A stretch of 64,000 nt of DNA, taken from the NCBI GenBank assembly GCA_030512335.1, contig JAULSU010000007.1:1240001-1304000 (forward strand), written 5' to 3'. The notes beneath the pieces were generated by a model. That model searched no databases. It saw only the letters and a list, made by a program, of their open reading frames with translations, and was not told the origin of the DNA. Numbering within the stretch: the first letter of the stretch is position 1; each line of letters starts with the position of its first letter. The translations under genes were made by a program, and so were the position numbers. Below, in pieces: positions 23,301 to 32,300 of the stretch. The stretch comes from Immersiella caudata (taxonomy: Eukaryota > Ascomycota > Sordariomycetes > Sordariales > Lasiosphaeriaceae).

Positions 23301-24201
23301 CATCCCACGGGCCTGCTCCCCACGGTGGCCCGCCGAACCCGCAACCTGGCGCCGGACGTGGCCGCCCCCCGACAGTACAGCCTGTTGGGTGGGAACCGCA
23401 AGTGCCCTCGGGATATCGACAGCCCAGCCCCGCGGGCGGGCGTGCGGACCCCAACCCGCAATGGTCTCCGCCGCCCCAGCAACAAGGGTACCCTGATCTC
23501 CCGTCTCAGCGCCTCGGACAGAACAACATTGGGCCTGGCGCAACAGTTCCCGGCGGCGCTGCTCCCGTTGGTGACCCGGCCCGCGCCCGTCTTCAAAAGA
23601 CCAACCCCAACTTCGCTAATCCCAATCTCAACAAGCCCCAGCCCGTCCCGCAAGGTCAAACCCGTCCCTTCTCGACCGTCGAGCCTGGCGCACAGTATGG
23701 ACCTAGGACCAGCAGTCGGCCCGTCAGTGAGAACCTCAACAACTACAATGCTGGTCCTGGTGGACCCCGTCCTGGAGCCACCAGCACCACGAGCCTCCCT
23801 CCTGGAGGCGGCCACGCTCACCCAAGCCACGGCATCCTGCCGTCGGGCACCGGAGGGGCTTCTCTCAGGCCAAGACCAGGCGCTGATATGTCAGGTGGCA
23901 GGGCTAGTGCACCTCCGCCCCAGATCCGGCCAGTGTCCAGCCATGGTGCAGGTGGACACAGCCCAGGACCGAACTTGCCCGGCCCAACAAATCCGCCGCC
24001 GCACGGGGCCCGTCCCGGAGGTGGCCCTGCAGCTAGCCCAGCGGCATCCGCTCACCCAGGTGGCAAAACGATGGGTCAAGGGCCCGCGACATTTGAGGCA
24101 ATGGGGATCCCGCAGGGCAAGAATGAGAGCGACTGTGTAAGTATAAGTTCTGAATGTGTGGTTGTGAAGTGTTACTGACACGAGCCCAGGTCGTCATGTG
24201 A
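20395..24201 (+). CDS. Chitin synthase regulator Skt5/Chs4-like, Sel1 repeats, C-terminal CaaX
   Basis: Five exons: 20395-20479, 21137-21257, 21403-21531, 21619-24136 and 24190-24201, summing to 2865 nt and 954 residues. About 225-505 is an array of Sel1-type helical repeats (for example ACFMKGKWLEFGKFG, AEYRMGMLYEHS, GEFAMGYYHEIG, ARRWYELAAEHGNKDAKERV). Residues 540-940 are Pro/Gly/Arg-rich and probably disordered. The last exon is only 12 bases (Val-Val-Met-stop). It completes a C-terminal CVVM, a farnesylation-type CaaX box as in yeast Skt5/Chs4 (known to activate chitin synthase III at the plasma membrane). Without this splice the tail reads VSISSECVVVKCY and the CaaX box is lost. Intron 1 is 657 bp, long for this genome. 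The ATG at 20395 sits in good context (gccatgg). Confidence 0.88.
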
Positions 24202-24689
24202 GGAGAAGCCGGGGACGGTTAAAAGTGATTGCCTTGCTGCCGTGGTTTCTGGTGCGTTGTCGCTCGTCCCAGATGATTGCATGCGCCGAGAGATGTATAA
24301 TAACGAGTGGTTGCTGGTGCGCCCATAGATTGAGTCTGCTAGAGTCTGAAGAAACGTCATGTGTCACGAATACTCATGCTACCATAACTTGTATAACTGG
24401 TTTGTGACCAGCAGCTGTGATGGCTCAGTTGCACACTGAAGGTGTAGTAGCACTTCGTAACAAATGTCCCAGTCGCGTTAGAATGAACACCGTGTAGCTT
24501 CGTCCGAAGGCTCCCGTGACGCGAGGTTGGACGCGACCTTCTCGGTGACGCGAATAAATTCCAAATTCACCAACATCTTACCTTTTCCCTCCTGCCTCAA
24601 AAATCCACCTCCATCTCCTTGAGCGGAAACCTCCGCCGTCCCTTCCACACAACCCACCCGCGACAACTTCCGTCAATTCAACCTCGACC
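24202..24689. other. Intergenic, about 490 bp
   Basis: Tandemly oriented spacing between the Chs4-like gene and the next plus-strand gene. Expected to hold a 3' end and a promoter; nothing else seen. Confidence 0.5.
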
Positions 24690-25698
24690 ATGGCTTCCTC
24701 CCTCAGCGAGGAGCACAAGACTGGCCTGGTCGAAATGATGCTTCGCCCTGTGTCGCAGTTCGGCATGGGCTTTTCTTCTGAGCAGGGTGCAGTCAAAGAG
24801 CTCCAGAAAACCGAGGAGGAGGTTTGTGTTTCCCTCTTCAATACCGGACGGGACTACTGGGACGTCAGCAATGAATTTGTCGACCTTCTCGTCTGCAAGA
24901 AGGTCTACGTCCGCTGCGGTACGTTCACCATATCAGCATTGTTTACCAACTGTTCATTCTGATTTTCTCTAGGTCTTTACGGCGACGCAGAGTTCCCTTG
25001 GGCCGCAGAGCTGACGGCCCTCGCTTCGTCCAGTGAGTACACAGAGGACAAGTCGGACTCTTATGGAAGGTACTATTTCGAGAATATGAGGATTATCGAT
25101 GAGCGGAGGAAGAGGGCCGATGAGGCCGTGGATGCGATCGTGGGCCTGTGGCCTGGCAAGCAGTCGGCAGCGCCGATTTCGCGGGAGTCGTCGTCGCCGT
25201 CGGAGATGAATGCCCCGCTGGTAATCGGTCAAGATGTCGGTCAAGACCTCGAGGACCGGAACGAGAATGCCAATGCGGAGTCGCGCACCGTTAGTTACAG
25301 AGAGAGAGACCGCAAGTTTAACGAGTGGCGCAAGGACAAGAAGGTTGAAAAGGCTGAGAGAGCTGCTGCAATTGCCGGGGTGAGTTTTTCTGCCATTCAG
25401 CTTCAATTTGTTGCGCTTCTTTCCACATTTTCATCGCATTTCTCCAAACGCAACCTCGATTATTTAATATCTTCCATTGTTGCGGTTCGGCGGCTTTCAT
25501 GAGGACGAAGCTGACAAACAACCCAATCAGGCTCGCCGACACAGGCTCGCAGCTTGGGACGATGGTCAGGACGATTCCGAGGACGATTTCAAGCCCTACC
25601 GCGCCATCACCCAGAAGAGAAAGAGGGCTGCAGACGCCCAGGCCTCTTCATCCGGATCTCGCCAGTTCAAGCGCGAGAGAACTGAGTGGGAGTGGTAA
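24690..25698 (+). CDS. Protein of unknown function, 267 aa
   Basis: Three exons, 24690-24918, 24973-25379 and 25531-25698 (804 nt, 267 residues); phases agree and the splice sites are GTACGT...CTCTAG and GTGAGT...AATCAG. I do not recognise a named family. The N-terminal part is mixed and ordered-looking (for example MLRPVSQFGMGFSSEQ and FVDLLVCKKVYVRC). The middle is charged and helical (YENMRIIDERRKRADE-like, then RDRKFNEWRKDKKVEKAERA). The C-terminus is basic with RKRAADAQ and KRERTEWEW, which would suit a nuclear protein, but that is inference. The start context (gaccatgg) is good. Well-formed introns and preserved phase argue for a real gene. Confidence 0.8.
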
Positions 25699-25905
25699 TC
25701 GAGATGCGATGAGATTTCCAAGTTGGGCATATTCGCCGTTGGTTCAAGTCACAGGATAGCTGGAGAAGGAAAGCGCTGCAATCGGCAGCAAACTTTCAGT
25801 ATCAGAGTCTTTGGGTCTTGTATGCTAGGCTGGCAACTGGGTAGCGAGCGGAGCTCTCTCCCTTGCAATGAACAATTTTCGAGGAACAAACATCAACATC
25901 TCAAC

Positions 25906-25979
25906 GGTCGAGTGATGTAGTTGGTTATCACGTCAGTCTAACACACTGAAGGTCTCCGGATCGAACCCGGGCTTGATCA
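25906..25979 (+). tRNA. tRNA-Val(AAC), with unusual A10 and A in the T-loop
   Basis: A 74-nt cloverleaf. The acceptor stem ggtcgag / cttgatc pairs with G-U wobbles. The anticodon stem is tcagt/actga with loop ctaacac, giving anticodon AAC at 25940-25942. The T-stem is tccgg/ccggg. The discriminator base is A at 25979. Odd points: the T-loop reads atcgaac, with A instead of the nearly universal T at its first position (25960), and the first D-stem position is A, which cannot pair with its C partner. There is no intron. The gene may be functional or a decaying copy. Confidence 0.75.
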
Positions 25980-26523
25980 TTGCGTTGGCTCCGCAGCGAG
26001 CTATTTCTTTTTGCATAAAAATTCTCCGTGGTGGAGAACTCTTTTTGATCCACCCTGTATCCACGGAGTGCAACACCATACCCATTACGGTGTCTGAGAG
26101 TCACGATCAAGAAAAACCTTGATAAACCATAGGGTATTGTCTGGAAATCCATCTTATATACCCAAACTACATGTTGATTCACAATTGCGGCTGAAGTATC
26201 TTCATTCGCCCTTCCGGACGCCCCCAAGCTACCGCAGGCCGGTAGTTTTTCAGACACTTCTCAGCGATGCGCTCAAAATCAGGACAGGGATCCAGATATG
26301 CACTACCAAATGTCTCCAGCAGGCACGCCACCCAAAATCTCTACCAGTCGGGTTGGAGGCGTGCCAACCGTTCGACGCAGAGGATAACCACTCGTGCTGT
26401 GAGAGCCACAAGTTTGGGCAATTCCTCCCTCAGCCTTAAGTCAAGCCTTTTGAAGGATGTAGCTTTGCCATCGAGCCTTGCGCTGGGGGGCTGGCCGCTC
26501 ATGCTCAGCTGCTCGTATTTCTC
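25980..26523. other. Intergenic
   Basis: Short frames only between the tRNA and the decayed Fungal_N gene. Nothing recognisable. Confidence 0.5.
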
Positions 26524-28041
26524 CTAGTCGAGCAGTCGCTCACTGTGTTCTAGCAGCAGTGATATGGGCTCCTCAGATGTTGCCAATGCTACCGTCTCGA
26601 GAGGAGAAATGATTTGGCTTCCCAATTGACGTGTCTTGAAGATGGCGGCTGTTAGAAGTGGCTCTAATTCGCAGAAAGGAAGAGGAGGGGTTTTGTTTGC
26701 ATGTTGCTTGAGACCTGCTTGCAGCTGTCTAGAGAGCTCGGAAATCTCTCGGGCCATGGCATATGTGTTGGGAAGATGATGAAATTCACTGCGGGGTTTG
26801 AAGTTGAGGCAGTGATCAGCGGATGACAGACATTTCAGAATTAGAGGTGAGATGGCTGGTTCGGTCGATGTGCATCTCGACGTCTCGGATAATAACCCAA
26901 ATTCGCACACGTTCATCATGAAATCTCCCACACGGCTTGTCAAGACTGGTCTCCTTGGGAGCCAAAGGCGGAGGGGTGGCTTGCAATTCGATGGCCTTTG
27001 ACGTGTCGAGCCTGAAGTCTCGAAGTTTGGAGGCAAGCTTGATTTCAAGGTGTGTCTTGGCGGCAGCTTCGGTTGGTCTGATGTCGTTTTCAAAATCCGC
27101 CTTCTCTGGACCCAGCAGTGGGTGTTTGGTAACCCACTTTGGAGAGATCGGGGCGCTTCGGTCAACAGCGCGAGGGGCGTTGCCGCTTGAATATCTGGTG
27201 ACTGCGGGTGTGGGTAACTCAGTTGCTTTGGTTGCCTCGGTAGTCTCTTCGGCTTCTTCTCCTGCTTCGGTCGGCTCGTACAGAGTTTCTTGGTAGGTCG
27301 TTTCCGCATACGAACTGAATAGCGTCATCTCCTCGATCTAATGCTCCACTCTAGAGTTTCTGGTGCTGGTGGAGCCCTTCTGGCGGATTCCATTGACGCG
27401 TAGCAGGATTTCATCGACGTTGACGCGGATGCCGGCGATCTCTTTCTGGATGTCGTCGGTGTTGTCTTTGATTGCTTGGTTGAGGTTCCTTTGCAAGGTG
27501 AGTCATTGTTCTTCCGGTGGTAGTTGCCAGAATGATGAATTCAAAGTTTAAAACTGAAATCCAAAGGGGCCCCACCAGTCCTCAATATTCCTGTCAAGTA
27601 TAATTCAAGAAATCTGGAACTCACATCCCAACAGCGTGCATCCCCAAGCTCAAGGCCATCTTGTAGGCCTCCAAGCTATCCCGCAGCTTCTGCAAGTCAG
27701 CCTCGCCAAGCATGACCCATTTCGTCTTCGTCCACACATTATCGCGGTGATAAGCCCGAACATTCTCTTTCAATTTGTCCGACCACAAGCTTGCATCCGT
27801 CAATGGTGGATCCAATCTGAGCAGCAAGTGCATCGGGGATGGATGACCTAGATCGCCCCTGGCTGGTGCATTGCACTAGGGGTTGGAGCACGGCATTTAG
27901 CACTTGTATCTCGCGCGAGATGGCATCAAGATCGGCGGCGGCATCACACGCTTGCCGTGAGAATTCGATGGGGGCTACTAAGGCCTTGGCGATGCCGCCT
28001 GCGAGGGAAAAGGCAGAGGCGGCGGTGGACAGCGGGTCCAT
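26524..28041 (-). pseudogene. Fungal N-terminal-domain (Fungal_N type) protein, disrupted
   Basis: The start at 28041 reads MDPLSTAASAFSLAGGIAKA, the typical first helix of the fungal N-terminal domain found on NACHT/ankyrin and related proteins. It continues with AISREIQVLNAVLQPLVQ and CKLVVGQIERE. Near 27740-27750 the frame must shift to keep the equally typical NVWTKTKWVML and LQKLRDSLEAYKMALSLGM. A GTGAGT donor near 27614 follows, then a further exon with NLNQAIKDNTDDIQKEIAGI. An in-frame TAG then precedes IEEMTLFSSYAETTYQETL (27328 downward). The distal part (to about 26524) has two overlapping open frames, so the true C-terminus is unclear. The family is used in fungal allorecognition-type proteins; no function is claimed for this copy. 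An intron could in principle skip the TAG, but not the frameshift. Confidence 0.6.
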
Positions 28042-28344
28042 CTCGCCGTGGTGAACTTGGAAATCACGTTTGCGGTGAGATGCTTAGCTGAGTTGGTGGG
28101 CTGACAGGCCGCGGGGTCGAACAGACCGTGCAGTCTGCGGCTCTTTCTGGCTGGCTGATTCTACTGCATGGACCCCTTTCTAGGCCGCGGGATCGATGAG
28201 GTGAGTGTCCCAACTGTATAGAGAAAACTTCTTTCTGCCTTGTGTTTAGTTTTATATTTACCTCAGCTAACCCTCGACAGTCGCGTGGTTGAAATAGAAG
28301 GTATATAAATCTCCAAATGTCTCATTCCTTTTGCAGTAACCAAA
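28042..28344. other. Intergenic spacer between two decayed genes
   Basis: About 300 bases, AT-richer than the housekeeping blocks. No feature recognised. Confidence 0.4.
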
Positions 28345-29122
28345 ATGTCAGACCCACAACGAAAAGCCCGAACTCAGGCCTACTTCAACCAAATCCAACA
28401 GCCTGCTACACACTTTGTCGCCGCGTCGGTGAGAACGCCAGCAGAAAATATGACTCTCCAAAATTCTCCTTGCCCGCTCCACGCCGTTCCTACCGCACAC
28501 TCAAACTGGCCGGGTGTCACACCATCCTAGGCCCAGGCGATAAACAGTAGCCATACAGGATACGCCCTCTTTGGTGGTAAAGGAGGAAGATCACCGACGT
28601 ATGCTGTTCAACCTCTGGATATAAATATTCTCAGGCACCGCAAGTCTATACTCCTTATCAGCAACCTGCCTACCAACAGCCTGTCTACAAGCAACCAGCG
28701 TATCAGCAACCTTCCCAAGCTTAAGCCCAACCTCCTGCTGCTGGTACATGCACATATACCTATCAGCCCGTTCCCCAAGGCCAAGCTCCAGGTTCCTCTC
28801 GAGGCACGTATCCTCAAAGATAGCCTTGGTAGTTTGAATCTACTAGATTTTCAACGTGAAACCTTGATATTAGTGCCCCTCGATACCCATATGTTGTTGA
28901 GGACAAAATGGACAACTTTCAGTAGTATGAAAAACTCGGACATGGCATGCTGTATTTCTCAGTTGTATGATATAGTAGTTTGGTAGTTTCCATGTCAATA
29001 CACGCATCGTCTTCAAGCCTATCGACCTGTGCCTATGTTCACATGTCCATCAGTTACTCCCTCTCCTGTGGAACGCCACGATCCGCCTCAACCTCCGCCA
29101 CCTGGTCATCAACCTAGCTAAT
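28345..29122 (+). pseudogene. Decayed Gln/Pro/Tyr-rich small-protein gene
   Basis: An ATG at 28345 opens MSDPQRKARTQAYFNQIQQP, followed by a GTGAGA donor and further coding-like segments. Around 28633-28730 a patterned stretch reads YQQPAYQQPVYKQPAYQQPS, then TAA, and continues in the same frame with AQPPAAGTCTYTYQPVPQGQ. Around 28880 SAPRYPYVVEDKMDNFQ is followed by TAG and then YEKLGHGM. Near 29015-29105 QAYRPVPMF leads to a Pro-rich end, PPQPPPPGHQPS, and TAA. The internal stops are at positions where Gln (CAA or CAG) would fit. Exon joining is uncertain and I do not recognise the family; the repetitive YQQP pattern is the main evidence that this was coding. Confidence 0.35.
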
Positions 29123-29173
29123 CCGAACAAACGACAGCCCCTTATTTGCCTAGAAAATTGACTTGAGGTAGTT

Positions 29174-29269
29174 GGGCGGGTAGCGTAGTGGTTAGCGTGT
29201 CAACTAAGCGTTATCAGCGTTGTTTTCAGCGTTTAGCGAGAGTCCCGGGTTCGAATCCCGGCCCGCCCA
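29174..29269 (+). tRNA. Pol III tRNA-like gene, anticodon arm unresolved
   Basis: It has a perfect 7-bp acceptor stem gggcggg/cccgccc with discriminator A (29269), an A-box (tagcgtagtgg, 29181-29191), a D-stem gcgt/gcgt with wobbles, a perfect T-stem ccggg/cccgg with the canonical loop ttcgaat (B-box), and a run of 15 T (29277-29291) as Pol III terminator. Between the D-arm and T-arm lie 45 nt in which no standard 5-bp stem with a 7-nt loop forms. The segment contains agcgtt three times. It could be an intron-containing tRNA, a class II tRNA with an odd variable arm, or a tRNA-derived pseudogene. I do not assign an amino acid. Confidence 0.55.
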
Positions 29270-29276
29270 AACCCCC

Positions 29277-29291
29277 TTTTTTTTTTTTTTT
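29277..29291 (+). terminator. Pol III terminator (T15)
   Basis: Fifteen consecutive T, 7 bases after the discriminator base of the tRNA-like gene and 20 bases from the stop codon of the opposing PKS. Confidence 0.7.
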
Positions 29292-29310
29292 GCCTGTCTC
29301 CCCTCATCCT

Positions 29311-32300
29311 TCATTCCTCCTCTCCCTTCCTAACAGTCGGCCGCCCCGCAATAATCCCCGCCAACGCCGTCAAACTCGCATTGCTCAGAATCTCAAACAC
29401 TGAAACCTCGCTCCGCAACTCCTTGAACACCCAAGAACGAATCTCCACCGCCACCAAACTGTCGATCCCGTACGAATTGGCCGCGTTCTCTGGATTCAAA
29501 TCCACCTCATCCATCATCATCGCCCTTGCTAGCTTGCGCTTCAGCGCCATAAGTGCCACACCCGCTGCCTCTTCATCGGTCTTGGCTGCAGCCAGCGCGG
29601 CGCGGATGTCTTCCCATGTTTCCGTGGCTGTACCCTGGCTGAGGTTGGCCTGGCTGCCAGGTTGGAAGTGCTCCTGGGTGTCGTGGATTTTGACAGGCAA
29701 AGCGTCCTTCGTGGAACCAGTAGGGGTCGTCGTGACCACCGGCTTTTATGAGGCCACCCGTAGCGAGGCCGATGACTGCTTCGGCATTGGAGAGGAAGTC
29801 ACACGAGGACGGGTCGGAGGAGAGGGACTCGGAGATTGAGGAGGAGATGGCGGCGAGGACGTCGTTCTCGGTGAGCCAGATTGCAGCGCCTTTGGTGAGA
29901 AAACTGCGGACGGCGGATTTGTCGGCTGCATAACCAACATCACCCACAATGCCAAGGTTGATGCTTGTACCTTTGAGTGATTGGGAACGGCGGTGGCGGC
30001 ATAGAGCGTCTTGGAAGGTGTTTCCTGAGAGCTTAAGGTCAGTTGGAGGTTGTCCGGGGAGGGGAAGAGCTTACCGGCATTGTAGTTTGCCTGGCCTCTG
30101 GATCCGACGCAACCAGCAACAGAGGACAGGCAGATGAAGAAGTCTAGCTGCTTTGGGAGTAGGTCACGGCAGTTCTTGGTGATGTCGACTTTGGGACGGA
30201 GTGCGGCTTGTAGGTCAGCGGCAGTCATGTTCTCGAAGAAGACGTCTTGGATCTGCATGGCCATGATGGCGGTGCCGATGATAGGGGGGAACCCCGACTC
30301 CGACATGTCATTCAGGACACACTTGAACTCGGCGCGGTTGCCAACGTTGCAGGTATATGCCTTGATTTTCACACCCTGCTCCTCCAACTCCTTGAGCAAA
30401 GTCTGAGCTTCAGGCTTGGACGCACTGCTGCGCGAAGTGAACACGATGTGGCGAGCCCCTCGTTCCGCCATCCACCTTGCGAGCGAGCGGCCTAAGCCGC
30501 CGAGGCCACCCGGCAGGAAGTACGTGCCGTCGGAGCGGAGTGTAACCTCGGGCTTGCGAAGAGCCATCTAGGAACCACCAGTCAGCGTCTATAACTCACA
30601 AAAGCAGGGCCAACGTACTGGGGCAATGTCATTGGGGCTTGGAGTGAGCACAATCTTGCCCATATGCTTCCCTGACTGCATTGTGCGGAAAGCCTCCTCC
30701 GTCTGCGCAAAACTCATCACATTGACTGGTTGCGGAATCTTGGCAACTCCCTCGTGGTAGTATCTCATGACGTCCTCCGCGACTCGAGCGCAGCGAGGAC
30801 CGGGGGCAATGACACCCCTCATGTTCACACCAGCGAATGTGGTATTGCACAAGAACGGTGCCATATCGAGTCCGGTGTTTCCGACTGCAACTTGTCAGCA
30901 CTAAGCTCAAGCAGAACTGAGAGAAATACCTACACATATCCTGCCTGCCCGGCTCAATGAACCTTCCAAACGGCGCCATACAAAGCCAAGTCTGCCGCAA
31001 GGCTTCTCCCGCGAGGGAGTTCAAAATGACATCCACACCCTTGCCGTTGGTAAGTCGCCTGATACCAGCTGCAAAGCTGAGATCCCTGCTGTTCAAGATG
31101 TGCTCCTCCGGAATCCCATACGTCTCCATCAACAACCTTTTCTTCCCCTCAGTGCCCACCGTGCAATAGATAGCAGCAGCACCAATATGCTGCGCCATCA
31201 CGATAGAGGCCTGGCCGAATCCGCCAGACGCGGCGTGGATCAAGACCGTCTCTCCCTTTTGCAGCCTGGCTGTGTAGACCAGTGAGGTGATCGCTGTCGC
31301 ATAGATAGATGGGAAGCTCGCCGCCTCGGCGAACGACATAGTGTCGGGGATCCTCTGCGCGGAGGTCCCGTGACAGCGCACATGTGTCCTCCAGCAGCCG
31401 ATCTTCATACCCAGCACCCGATCCCCAACGGCGTGGCGGGTGACAGCCTGGCCAATACGGGTAATAACTCCAGAGAACTCGGCTCCCAACCCATCCTCTT
31501 CACCCAGGCTGTTATCAACATTATTCATGGCAAACATGAAGTCATGGAAATTGAGGGCCCCTGCTCCAAGGGATAATTCGATGTCATTGGGGCCAAGTGG
31601 CTCTGAGTGAGATGGGTCGTCGACGTATTAGAGGGTATCGAGCGCGCCTGGAGTTCCGATGCCTAGAGCGAGAGCCCGATCGCCTGCGTGTTTTCAGAGG
31701 TAGCAGAGCGGCGGCGGGGAGCTTGGTGGACTGAGCTGATTGGCCGTCATTGGGATTGTGGAAGACATCGCTGAGCTCTGCTGAGGAGTACAACCGGGGG
31801 ATCTGGATCTGTCCGTCTCGCACCGCGTACTCAAACTCTGTGTTGGCGGTATCATTCTTGGCTTTTAGGACTTTCGAAACAATCGCTGCAGCGGCTTTCG
31901 AGTCCAGTGCTTCAGTGGGGTCGAGATCCAAAGTCGTGAGGTGAACGTTGGGGTTCTCTCCACGGACAGTGCGAGCAGCTCCCACAATCGAATTGGCTTC
32001 TGGGCTTGTCGATTCCATAGAACCGCCTCTTGTTAGCCACAGGATATTCTGAGAGCCTAAAATGAGGCTCTTAATGTCGTCAAAGTCATGGTCCGTCAGA
32101 CGACTTGTGGCTAGAAGGGGAGTGTTAGCTTCAACGGCGACGACAACAAATTTGCCTGTCAGATCCGCTGGCTTCGACTCGGCGAGGGTTATCTCCTCTA
32201 CGGTTGTGGTTTCATCGTGCCAAAGAGCCCGAGCGACGTTGGCAGCTAAGCGAGAGACCGAACCATCCTCGACATTGGGCTTGACAATGACGACGTGTCT

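Noticed and set aside
23193..24140. 315-codon frame in the Chs4-like gene
   Set aside because: Alternative frame of the Pro-rich region; the Sel1 frame continues through and reaches the CaaX exon.
29200..29244. Reading the tRNA-like gene as tRNA-Leu(AAG)
   Set aside because: A U33-AAG triplet can be placed, but the stem has a T-T mismatch and the remaining 20 nt do not form a convincing variable arm.
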